Shown here one piece after another: positions 1 to 7,556 of a stretch of 64,000 nucleotides of DNA. The notes under the pieces are model-generated. The model ran no database searches. It saw only the letters and a list, made by a program, of their open reading frames with translations, and was not told where the DNA came from. The number at the start of each line of letters is the position of its first letter. Within the stretch, counting starts at the first letter, position 1. Position numbers and translations under genes: made by a program. This DNA is from Mycolicibacterium hassiacum DSM 44199 (GTDB taxonomy: Bacteria; Actinomycetota; Actinomycetes; Mycobacteriales; Mycobacteriaceae): positions 4,712,001 to 4,776,000 of the forward strand of contig NZ_LR026975.1 in NCBI RefSeq assembly GCF_900603025.1. The letters run 5' to 3'.

Positions 1-1
1 T

Positions 2-691
2 GTAGAAGGCGCCACCGAGTACGGGTTCGTCCTGGAACTAGTCCAGGGTTGGAATCGCGACTTACTCGCGACTGGGGATCCCTCTTCCGGCGCCCTCGGT
101 GTCGAGATTGTCCAAGGAAGCGGCAGTGAAACCATCGAGCAGGCGCGACTGCTTGCAAGCTTGGGCTATGACGTGGTCCTGTTTATGGATAGTGACGTCA
201 AGCACGACTGCGCTGCAGCCGACGCACTAAGAAATGAGGGCGTTGTTGTTATACGGTGGCAGAAGGACTTTCGCCTCGAGCGCGCGGTAACCGACGCGCT
301 CAACGAAGCGGAACTCACCGCACTGATCGACAAGGCGGTCGAGCTCTCGGACGATCCCTCCGCGTCCCGCAACAACTACCTAACCCACCTCAGGGGATGT
401 GGTCTTCCGGAAGGGTTAACGACGCTTAGCGTCAACGAATGGATTGGGGCGGGAGTGGATCTCAACACTGCCCGCAACCTGGTCGCGGAAGCCGCTCATA
501 AATATAAGTGGTTCAAGCAAGTCCATAAGGGGCGCCAACTCGCGACCTTGGTTCTGGGATCGGAGGGTTCCGAGGGGAGTGATACTGCGCTGATTATCCA
601 ACGCCTCCGTGAAGCCATATTCGCCTCGCTTCCGCCCGAAAACTCTGCGGAATCCGAGCTGAAGGGTTCGACGGAAATGGAGAACGCATGA
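2..691 (+). CDS. OLD-family ATP-dependent endonuclease, C-terminal TOPRIM part (GajA-like), 5' end outside window
   Basis: The reading frame is open from base 2 to the TGA at 689-691, so only the C-terminal ~229 residues are present. It opens with VEGATEYG, the TOPRIM glutamate motif, and about 55 residues later has LFMDSDV, the TOPRIM DxD motif that binds the catalytic metal. The N-terminal ABC-type ATPase half expected of OLD proteins would lie upstream of the window. The stop overlaps the ATG of the next gene (ATGA at 688-691), which implies translational coupling to a UvrD-like helicase. OLD nuclease plus helicase is the layout of class 2 OLD systems, including Gabija (GajA/GajB), an anti-phage defence. 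Base composition is visibly lower in GC than the core genes after 10 kb, consistent with acquired DNA. The family call is strong; Gabija proper rather than a relative is inference. Confidence 0.8.
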   Translation, partial: VEGATEYGFVLELVQGWNRDLLATGDPSSGALGVEIVQGSGSETIEQARLLASLGYDVVLFMDSDVKHDCAAADALRNEGVVVIRWQKDFRLERAVTDALNEAELTALIDKAVELSDDPSASRNNYLTHLRGCGLPEGLTTLSVNEWIGAGVDLNTARNLVAEAAHKYKWFKQVHKGRQLATLVLGSEGSEGSDTALIIQRLREAIFASLPPENSAESELKGSTEMENA

Positions 692-1531
692 CAGCTTCCC
701 GACTGATCAATAGGCTCCCGTGTTCAGTAGAACTCCCAGCAGGTGGAGGCAAAACTTGGCTGCTCGTCGACACGATCCGTGAGGGTGCCAATCAGTCAGG
801 TAAGTCGTTAATACTCACCCACACAAACGCGGGTGTGTATGCCATCCGAAACAAGATGCGCGCCCTCGGTGTGGATCCCAAGGCTGCTCATGTAAGCACG
901 ATCACGAGTCTGGCCTTCGACCTTGTCCGCAGCTACTCGCGGATCGCTGGCCTTACCGTACCGGAAGTCCCTGTCTGGAAAGACGCGGGCCAGTATATTG
1001 AAGGAGCTTGCAGGGTATTGCGAAACCGACACATTCGCGATGTATTCGGGATCAGCTACCGCTATCTCCTAGTTGACGAATATCAGGATTGTTCGCTTGC
1101 TCAGCATGCATTCGTTCTTGAACTAGCGCAAGCAATACCCGCGTGTGCGGTATTTGGAGACCCATTGCAAGGCATCTTCGGCTTCCGAGACAAGATTGTT
1201 GACTGGCAAACCGACGTACTCCCTCACTTCCCTCCATTTTGCGTTGACTTTATCCCGTATCGGTGGATTGATCACAACAGGGCTCTGGGAGAATGGCTCG
1301 TCCAGATTCGAGATTATCTGAAGCCGGGATCACAAATCGCCTTCCACACCAACAAACCCACAGGTGTTACATTCCGTCTCGCAACCTCTAGTCGATTCGA
1401 GTTGCGAAAAGCCACAACCTTGGTTCCAAAAGGAGAGACCGCAGTAGTCATCGCACCGCCCGATAAGTACTCGGCCAGACTCGTTGCGAGCCACCTTGAC
1501 GGCTACGTAACCATGGAGGACGTTGGTGGTG
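688..1531 (+). pseudogene. UvrD/PcrA-like helicase (GajB-like), 5' part, split by IS256 insertion
   Basis: This is the first 281 codons of a superfamily 1 helicase. Visible motifs are Walker A PAGGGKT (residues 17-23), motif Ia region LILTHTN (41-47), Walker B VDEYQD (129-134) and motif III GDPLQGIFGFR (157-167). The gene overlaps the preceding OLD nuclease by ATGA. At 1524-1531 it meets the 8-bp target duplication TGGTGGTG of an IS256-family element; the frame then reads eight more codons into the element and stops at 1555-1557. Joining this part to base 3025 gives one open frame of 481 codons with the remaining motifs V and VI. As it stands the product would lack the second RecA-like domain and should be inactive. 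The element, not decay, is the only lesion I see. Confidence 0.85.
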
Positions 1532-3016
1532 GAGCAATGATCAGAACCTGTGGATGAGCCTCGGGGTGGGGGCGTGAAAGTGGGCGCACCTTCCCGAGGA
1601 TGATCTGAATGTCAGTAGGTCCGATCATGAGCCGGCGTTGGCGCGCTGGTTCGGGAAGGTACGCCCATGCTCACCGTAGTTCACGACGCCGAGGACGCCA
1701 ACGACAGCGACACTCCCGGTCGCTCGTTGTTGGATGAGATCGTCCGCGACGGGGCGCGACAGATGCTGGCCGCGGCGTTGCAGGCCGAGGTCGCCGCGTA
1801 TGTGGCCCAGTACGCCGATCAGCTCGATGAGAACGGGCACCGGCTGGTGGTGCGCAACGGCTACCACCAGCCCCGCGAGGTGCTGACCGCAGCCGGTGCG
1901 GTGCAGGTCAAAGCGCCGCGAGTCAACGACCGCCGTGTCGACCCCGACACTGGTGAGCGGAAACGGTTTTCCTCGGCGATCCTGCCGGCGTGGGCGCGCA
2001 AGTCTCCGCAGATGAGCGAAGTGCTGCCGCTGCTGTACCTGCACGGGCTGTCCACCAGCGACTTCACCCCGGCATTGGAGCAGTTCCTGGGTTCGGGTGC
2101 GGGGTTGTCGGCCACCACGATCACCCGGCTCACGGCGCAGTGGCAGGACGAGGCCCGCGCGTTTGCGGCCCGGGACCTGTCCGGCACCGACTACGTCTAC
2201 CTGTGGGTCGACGGTATCCACCTCAAGGTCCGCCTGGACCAGGAAAAACTCTGTTTGCTGGTGATGCTGGGCGTGCGCGCTGACGGCCGCAAAGAGCTGG
2301 TGGCGATCACCGACGGCTACCGGGAATCGACCGAGTCGTGGGCTGATCTGCTGCGCGACTGTAAACGACGCGGCATGACCGCCCCAGTGCTCGCGGTCGG
2401 CGATGGCGCCTTGGGGTTTTGGAACGCGGTGCGCGAGGTGTTCCCGGCCACCCGTGAGCAGCGGTGCTGGTTTCACAAGCAAGCCAATGTCCTTGCCGCG
2501 CTGCCGAAATCAGCACACCCGTCGGCGTTGGCAGCGCTCAAGGAGATCTACAACGCCGAGGATATCGACAAAGCCCAGGTCGCGGTCAAAGCCTTCGAGG
2601 TCGACTTCGGCGCCAAATATCCCAAGGCGGTCGCCAAGATCACCGACGATCTGGACACCCTGCTGGAATTCTACCGCTATCCCGCCGAGCACTGGATCCA
2701 CCTACGCACCACGAATCCGATCGAAAGCACCTTCGCCACAGTGCGTTTGCGCACCAAAGTCACCAAAGGTCCGGGGTCACGAGCAGCTGGTCTGGCCATG
2801 GCCTACAAGCTCATCGACGCCGCCGCGGCCCGCTGGCGCGCCGTCAACGCACCACACCTGGTCGCCCTGGTGCGCGCCGGCGCGGTCTTCCACAAGGGCA
2901 AACTGCTTGAACGCCCCACCGAGATCACCCCACCAACCCCGCCCTCAGACGGCGATCAGCAAGCCGGAACGGAGGTCGCCTGAAACACCCCGATCCACAG
3001 GTCTTGACAATTCCTC
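1532..3016 (+). mobile_element. IS256-family insertion sequence, copy A (1485 bp)
   Basis: The ends are fixed by a direct duplication of TGGTGGTG at 1524-1531 and 3017-3024 and by imperfect terminal inverted repeats: left GAGCAATGATCAGAACCTGT and right (reverse complement) GAGGAATTGTCAAGACCTGT. Both continue with GGAT. It carries one transposase gene. Just inside the left end, GGGCGCACCTTCCCGA (about 1582-1597) is mirrored by TTCGGGAAGGTACGCCC (1651-1667), a subterminal inverted repeat flanking the likely promoter. The left end is the same sequence as that of copy C in this window, so the two copies are recent. Confidence 0.92.
1667..2983 (+). CDS. IS256-family (Mutator-type) DDE transposase, copy A
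   Basis: The 438-residue protein is full length for the family. The N-terminal part (about 1-100) is the DNA-binding region ending in a basic VKAPRVNDRR stretch. The catalytic core has the DDE order: the first Asp in LWVDGIHLKVR, the second in VGDGALGFWNAV, then RCWFHK, and the Glu in TTNPIESTFATVRLRTK. The ATG at 1667 follows the subterminal inverted repeat. It differs from the copy C transposase by very few residues (for example N against K after GALGFW). Nothing suggests inactivation. Confidence 0.93.
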   Translation: MLTVVHDAEDANDSDTPGRSLLDEIVRDGARQMLAAALQAEVAAYVAQYADQLDENGHRLVVRNGYHQPREVLTAAGAVQVKAPRVNDRRVDPDTGERKRFSSAILPAWARKSPQMSEVLPLLYLHGLSTSDFTPALEQFLGSGAGLSATTITRLTAQWQDEARAFAARDLSGTDYVYLWVDGIHLKVRLDQEKLCLLVMLGVRADGRKELVAITDGYRESTESWADLLRDCKRRGMTAPVLAVGDGALGFWNAVREVFPATREQRCWFHKQANVLAALPKSAHPSALAALKEIYNAEDIDKAQVAVKAFEVDFGAKYPKAVAKITDDLDTLLEFYRYPAEHWIHLRTTNPIESTFATVRLRTKVTKGPGSRAAGLAMAYKLIDAAAARWRAVNAPHLVALVRAGAVFHKGKLLERPTEITPPTPPSDGDQQAGTEVA

Positions 3017-3626
3017 TGGTGGTGTCTTCATGTTGGAACAACTTACGAAGTTGCAGGAATCTGCTCCTGAGCAGTACGCGCTTTGGCTGGCAAAAGTCGC
3101 CAAAGCATGTTTCACCGGTTACGCAAAGCTCAACCAACCCGTGCTGAACCGACTGCGTAATGGTGATGCACTGTCCGATCTCAAGTCGTCCAGAGTCCCA
3201 CTGACAAAAACCTTAGATGCGCTTGAATCTGTCTTAGCGTCTCCAACTTTCGAGGCACTCAGTGCCGCGATGCGCGCGATTGAGAACTCAAGAGAGGCAC
3301 GTCTACACTCCCGCGAAGCATGGAACGACATGGCGACAGCACTCGAGCGGTGCTCAAGCAGTGGGCGATCGCCAGCTGAGGAGCTAGGTCGTGTCCGCGA
3401 CCGGCTCCGTCATAGTGGACGTCGGCCAGTGACTCGTGTTGTTTCGCGCACCACATTGATCAAAGGACTTGAATACGACCACGTAATCATCTCAGATCTC
3501 GACCGCCTGAATGACCACTGCAACCTCTACGTTGCCCTTACTCGGGCCCGTAAGACTATTACCCTGATCGGCAGCAGCTCGCAGATCACGGTTAAGGAGA
3601 CTAAACGGGGGCCTTCCGAGACCTAA
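3017..3626 (+). pseudogene. UvrD/PcrA-like helicase (GajB-like), 3' part after the IS256 insertion
   Basis: This is the C-terminal 200 codons of the helicase interrupted at 1531. The first eight bases repeat the target site; reading resumes in frame as VFMLEQLTKL. Motif V is present as TTLIKGLEYDHVIISD and motif VI as NLYVALTRARK, the standard ends of a UvrD-type second RecA domain. The piece has no obvious ribosome binding site of its own (an ATG lies at 3029), so a separate functional product is unlikely. Reconstructed length is 481 residues, in the range of short GajB proteins. Confidence 0.85.
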
Positions 3627-3754
3627 GTAGCGTCTGATGCATGCGATTTAAGTAAAGTGCCCGACCAACCTCAGATGCCGCGGGCGCGCCGTCAAAGTTC
3701 AACCATCTTCGGCGGTTTTGCACGATATACCAAGCAGCCGCGATGGCCTTGAGG
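3627..3754 (-). other. Unassigned remnant between helicase and IS3 composite
   Basis: This short stretch between the helicase stop and the left end of an IS3-family element has no recognised gene. Its minus strand is open right up to the IS edge and would encode a C-terminal tail (AIAAAWYIVQNRRRWLNFDG and onward) ending with a stop near 3601. It could be the last ~45 codons of a gene cut by the element, but I do not recognise the sequence and the coding assignment is weak. It is not part of the beta-propeller gene found on the other side of the element, so the element is not a simple insertion. Confidence 0.3.
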
Positions 3755-3829
3755 TGAGCCCCTCGTAGTGGTCCAGTCGTTGTGCGACTCTGTTGCCCGG
3801 TCTGCGGGCAAGGAAGAATCGACAACGAC

Positions 3830-3862
3830 ATGGCATCGAACAAGCGCCGGCGGCATACGCCG
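3830..3862 (+). pseudogene. IS3 orfA, first 11 codons before the nested insertion
   Basis: The ATG at 3830 starts MASNKRRRHTP, the typical basic N-terminus of an IS3 orfA. It is cut at 3862 by the nested element. The other side resumes at 5134 with DQIIRKLAEG, giving the expected run HTP-DQIIRKLAEG. CCG at 3860-3862 is repeated at 5131-5133, a 3-bp target duplication. The joined frame is 95 codons. A GGAAG ribosome binding site lies about 10 bases upstream of the ATG. Confidence 0.8.
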
Positions 3863-3894
3863 GGGTCTGCTGCACGAACAGGTGACAGTTTCGG

Positions 3895-4755
3895 TCACGC
3901 GGCCTGACTGGCCGGTGTGGTCATGATGGCTTCGAACTCGATGGGGGTCAACCGGTCGAGGCCGGCCTGGCGCCGGCGGCGATGGTAGGTCCGTTCGATC
4001 CAGATGACGATCGCGATCCGCAGCTCTTCTCGGGTGCGCCAACGGCGGCGGTCCAAGACGTTCTTCTGCAGCAGGCTGAAGAAGCTCTCCATGGCTGCGT
4101 TGTCGCCGGCCGCGCCGACGCGCCCCATGGAGCCGACCATGTCGTGATGGTGCAGCGCGTGTACGAATCTCCTTGACCTGAACTGAGATCCACGATCCGA
4201 ATGCAGAATGCACCCGGCGACATCTCCGCGTCGGGCTACCGCGCTGTGCAGTGCACGGGTGGCCAGTCGGGACTTCATCCGGGAGTCGATGCTGTAGCCG
4301 ACGATGCGGTTGGAGAACACGTCTTTGATGGCGCAGAGGTAGAGCTTGCCCTCGCCGGTGCGGTGTTCGGTAATATCGGCCAGCCACAGCTGATTCGGCG
4401 CCTCAGCGGTGAAGTCACGTTCGACGAGATCGTCGTGGACTGGTGGGCCGGGCTTGCCGTTCTTGCCGCGTTTGCGCTTGCCGAACACGCTCCACAGGCG
4501 ATTGTGCGAGCAGATGCGCCACGCGGTGCGCTCGGCCATCGGTTCGCCGGCGTCGCGGGCCTCTTCGGCCAGGTAGCGGTACCCGAACTCGGGGTCCTCG
4601 TGGTGAGCGTCGAACAGGGCGTTGGCGCGGTAGGCCTCAACGAGGTCGGCGTCGGTGACTGGGGCGGCCAGCCAGCGGTAATACGGTTGGCGGGCGAGCT
4701 TGAGTACCCGGCACGTCACCGCGACGGGGATCCCGTCGGCGGCGAGCTCTTTCAC
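3895..4755 (-). CDS. IS3-family transposase orfB (DDE integrase domain), nested copy
   Basis: The 286-residue protein has an HTH_21-type N-terminal segment (YYRWLAAPVTDADLVEAYR, then FGYRYLAEEARD) and an rve integrase core: the first Asp in LWLADITEHRT, the second in LHSDRGSQFRS, and the Glu in NAAMESFFSLLQKNVLD. The GTG start overlaps the orfA stop (GTGA at 4755-4752), so the two frames are coupled, and a frameshifted OrfAB fusion is also possible as in other IS3 elements. The product joins donor and target DNA during transposition. Confidence 0.9.
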   Translation of the reverse strand: MKELAADGIPVAVTCRVLKLARQPYYRWLAAPVTDADLVEAYRANALFDAHHEDPEFGYRYLAEEARDAGEPMAERTAWRICSHNRLWSVFGKRKRGKNGKPGPPVHDDLVERDFTAEAPNQLWLADITEHRTGEGKLYLCAIKDVFSNRIVGYSIDSRMKSRLATRALHSAVARRGDVAGCILHSDRGSQFRSRRFVHALHHHDMVGSMGRVGAAGDNAAMESFFSLLQKNVLDRRRWRTREELRIAIVIWIERTYHRRRRQAGLDRLTPIEFEAIMTTPASQAA

Positions 4756-5060
4756 GAGCGGGTAGAGCCTTTTCCCGGCAGGTTGGCCTGTGACAGATAC
4801 GCCGCGGCCCGGCGCAGCACCTCGTTCTCCAGCTCGAGCAGCTTGATCCGACGCCGGGCCTCACGCAGCTCACCGGACTCGCTGGTGGTTCTACCGGGCT
4901 TGGTGCCCTCGTCGATGTCGGCCTGGCGAAGCCATTTGTGCAGCGTCATCGGGTGCACACCGAAATCGGTGGCGATCTGCTCGATCGTCACACCGTCTTC
5001 GCGGTTGCGGGCCACGCGCACGACGTCGTCGCGGAACTCACGGGGATAGGGCCTTGCCAT
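4752..5060 (-). CDS. IS3-family transposase orfA (HTH), nested copy
   Basis: The 102-residue protein starts MARPYPREFRDDVVRVARNR, contains a helix-turn-helix (IEQIATDFGVHPMTLHKWL) and ends in a leucine-zipper-like coiled coil (ARRRIKLLELENEVLRRAAAY). I chose the ATG at 5060 because the basic N-terminus matches orfA proteins; an in-frame ATG 17 codons upstream would start within the terminal repeat region. It overlaps orfB by four bases. Confidence 0.88.
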   Translation of the reverse strand: MARPYPREFRDDVVRVARNREDGVTIEQIATDFGVHPMTLHKWLRQADIDEGTKPGRTTSESGELREARRRIKLLELENEVLRRAAAYLSQANLPGKGSTRS

Positions 5061-5133
5061 GGGGACATCCTTCCAGCCTGCCCACGCTGGACAAGCCAAC
5101 TCAGATGTCACCTGTTCGTGCAGCAGACCCCCG

Positions 5134-5388
5134 GATCAGATCATCCGCAAGCTGGCCGAGGGCAACAAGCTGCTCGGGAGCGGCCAGGAGCTCGCTGAGG
5201 TGTGTCGGCACCTGGAGATCGCCGAATCGACCTGGCATCGCTGGGTAGCCCAGTACGGCGGCATGAAGGCCAACGAGGCCAAACGGCTCAAAGAGCTCGA
5301 GGCCGAGAACGCCCGGCTCAAGAAGCTGGTCGCCAATCAGGCTCTCGACATCGACATGCTCAAGGAGATTTCGGCGGGAAACTTTTGA
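5134..5388 (+). pseudogene. IS3 orfA, remainder after the nested insertion
   Basis: This piece carries codons 12-95 of the host element's orfA. It contains the HTH (AEVCRHLEIAESTWHRWVAQ), the conserved YGGMKANEAKRLKELEAENA segment and the leucine-rich dimerisation helix ending KEISAGNF. It is separated from its own first 11 codons by 1.27 kb of inserted DNA, so no normal OrfA can be made. Confidence 0.85.
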
Positions 5389-6238
5389 CCCCGAACCGCA
5401 AGCGCAGCGCCGTAGCGGCGCTGCGTGAGCGGTTCGGGGTGTCCGAACGCCGCGCCTGCACCGTCGTGGGCATCCACCGGTCCACAATGCGCCTGACCCC
5501 GGCGCCGGTGACCACCGAGGAAGCCGAGTTGCGGGCCTGGCTGCGCAAGTTCTCCACTGACCGGCCACGCTGGGGTGGCGACGGGCGGCCAAGATGGCCC
5601 GCCGCGCCGGCTGGCAGGTCAACAACAAGCGCATCCGTCGACTGTGGCGCGCAGAGGGCCTTCGGGTTCCGCAGCGGCGCCGCAAAAAGCGTCTCACCGG
5701 TATCGGCGTCGCCGTCGGCGCGATGTCACCGATCCGCCCCAACGTCATCTGGGCGATGGACTTCCAGTTCGACACCACCGCCGATGGCCGCACCATCAAG
5801 ATGCTCAACGTCATCGACGAGTTCACCCGCCAAGCACTCGCGATCGAGGTCGACCGCGCCATCAACGCCGACGGCGTCGTCGACGTGCTGGATCGCCTGG
5901 CGCTGACCCACGGGGCGCCGCGGTACGTGCGTTTCGACAACGGTCCTGAGTTCGTCGCCCACGCCGTGAGCGATTGGTGCCGATTCAACAGTGCTGGTTC
6001 ACTTTTCATTGATCCCGGCTCGCCCTGGCAGAACGCCTTCATCGAATCATTCAACGGTCGCCTGCGCGACGAACTGCTCAACTCCTGGCGCTTCGACTCC
6101 CTACGCGAAGCCCGCGTGATCATCGAAGACTGGAGGATCGACTACAACGCCAACCGACCCCACTCCGCCCACGGTGAACTCACCCCGACCGAGTTCGCTC
6201 TACAGTGGGCCACGACCCACCAACCCCAAGTCGCTTAA
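5385..6238 (+). pseudogene. IS3 orfB, frameshifted
   Basis: OrfB probably began at the TTG at 5385, overlapping the orfA stop, and reads LLTPNRKRSAVAALRERFGV onward. Around 5575 one base is missing: after CGC TGG GG the expected tryptophan-rich run (WRRAAKMARRAGWQVNNKRI) continues in another frame. The rest carries an intact-looking integrase core (WAMDFQFDTTADGR, RFDNGPEF, NAFIESFNGRLRDELLN) to the TAA at 6236-6238. There is no slippery A/G run at the break, so I read it as a 1-base deletion rather than programmed frameshifting. Confidence 0.85.
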
Positions 6239-6267
6239 CGAGTGGACCACCAAACGGGTCCCCCTCA

Positions 6268-6500
6268 CCTACATCTACGTCGCAACGGATCTCGGCATCA
6301 CGAGAATCGATGTGGCGAGTGGGCAGATCACCGAACTGTTCGATCAGCGGGTGACGTTTATCGAGCTGAACAGCGCCGGCTCGGAACTTTACTCATTTCG
6401 TGACCAGTACGGGCAATACTGGGTTCTGGATCCTGTTTCGGGAGAGGTGATCCGCAATCACTACCCCGCGGTGTCGGGGCCCACCCATGCTGTCAGCATC
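6268..6500 (+). pseudogene. YncE-like beta-propeller protein, internal fragment
   Basis: Directly after the IS3 right end the frame reads YIYVATDLGITRIDVASGQI and continues to HAVSI at 6500, where an IS256 element enters. The blades are typical of YncE/Lvp-type propellers (hydrophobic strand, ATD, ...IDVASG). The start codon and first blades are missing: the sequence left of the IS3 element is unrelated. After the IS256 element the frame continues exactly at 9492. The original function is unknown. Confidence 0.7.
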
Positions 6501-6533
6501 GAGGAATTGTCAAGACCTGTGGATCGGGGTGTT

Positions 6534-7556
6534 TCAGGCGACCTCCGTTCCGGCTTGCTGATCGCCGTCTGAGGGCGGGGTTGGTGGGGTGATCTCGGTG
6601 GGGCGTTCAAGCAGTTTGCCCTTGTGGAAGACCGCGCCGGCGCGCACCAGGGCGACCAGGTGTGGTGCGTTGACGGCGCGCCAGCGGGCCGCGGCGGCGT
6701 CGATGAGCTTGTAGGCCATGGCCAGACCAGCTGCTCGTGACCCCGGACCTTTGGTGACTTTGGTGCGCAAACGCACTGTGGCGAAGGTGCTTTCGATCGG
6801 ATTCGTGGTGCGTAGGTGGATCCAGTGCTCGGCGGGATAGCGGTAGAATTCCAGCAGGGTGTCCAGATCGTCGGTGATCTTGGCGACCGCCTTGGGATAT
6901 TTGGCGCCGAAGTCGACCTCGAAGGCTTTGACCGCGACCTGGGCTTTGTCGATATCCTCGGCGTTGTAGATCTCCTTGAGCGCTGCCAACGCCGACGGGT
7001 GTGCTGATTTCGGCAGCGCGGCAAGGACATTGGCTTGCTTGTGAAACCAGCACCGCTGCTCACGGGTGGCCGGGAACACCTCGCGTACCGCTTTCCAGAA
7101 GCCGAGTGCGCCATCGCCGACCGCGAGCACTGGGGCGGTCATGCCGCGTCGTTTACAGTCGCGCAGCAGATCAGCCCACGACTCGGTCGATTCCCGGTAG
7201 CCGTCGGTGATCGCCACCAGCTCTTTGCGGCCGTCAGCGCGCACGCCCAGCATCACCAGCAAACAGAGTTTTTCCTGGTCCAGGCGGACCTTGAGGTGGA
7301 TACCGTCGACCCACAGGTAGACGTAGTCGGTGCCGGACAGGTCCCGGGCCGCAAACGCGCGGGCCTCGTCCTGCCACTGCGCCGTGAGCCGGGTGATCGT
7401 GGTGGCCGACAACCCCGCACCCGAACCCAGGAACTGCTCCAATGCCGGGGTGAAGTCGCTGGTGGACAGCCCGTGCAGGTACAGCAGCGGCAGCACTTCG
7501 CTCATCTGCGGAGACTTGCGCGCCCAGGCCGGCAGGATCGCCGAGGAGAACCGTTT
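6534..7556 (-). pseudogene. IS256 transposase copy C, C-terminal part
   Basis: It runs from KRFSSAILPAWARKSPQ to the normal C-terminus GTEVA. It has all three catalytic acidic motifs (VDGIHLKVR, GDGALGFWKAV, NPIESTFATV) but has lost the N-terminal DNA-binding ~95 residues, which lie on the far side of copy B (9054-9347). Except for the insertion the sequence is intact and nearly identical to copy A. Confidence 0.88.

Larger units (their letters stand above)
3863..5130 (-). mobile_element. IS3-family element (nested copy, 1268 bp)
   Basis: The terminal inverted repeats match perfectly over about 25 bp (GGGTCTGCTGCACGAACAGG, continuing TGACA, against its reverse complement at the right end). 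CCG is duplicated on both sides. It carries overlapping orfA and orfB on the minus strand, both open, so the copy may be competent. It sits inside codon 11 of orfA of a different IS3-family element. Confidence 0.92.
3755..6267 (+). mobile_element. IS3-family element (host copy), interrupted by a second IS3 element
   Basis: The ends are inferred from a degenerate inverted repeat: left TGAGCCCCTCGTAGTGGTCC continuing AGTCGTTGTGCGAC, and right (reverse complement) TGAGGGGGACCC then TGGTGGTCCACTCGTTAAGCGAC. Without the nested element at 3863-5130 it would be about 1.24 kb, normal for IS3. It carries orfA (split) and orfB (frameshifted), so it is dead. No target duplication is visible, and the two flanks belong to different sequences (an unassigned remnant on the left, a decapitated beta-propeller gene on the right), suggesting that a deletion or rearrangement formed one junction. 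The ends are accurate to a few bases only. Confidence 0.75.

Noticed and set aside
1541..1557. TGTGGATGA in the IS256 terminal repeats as DnaA boxes
   Set aside because: It is part of the conserved inverted repeat in all copies, two mismatches from a DnaA box and isolated, so transposase recognition is the simpler explanation.
5571..5580. Programmed frameshift in orfB of the host IS3 element
   Set aside because: No slippery A/G run is present, and IS3 frameshifting occurs between orfA and orfB, not inside the orfB HTH-to-integrase joint. A 1-base deletion explains it.
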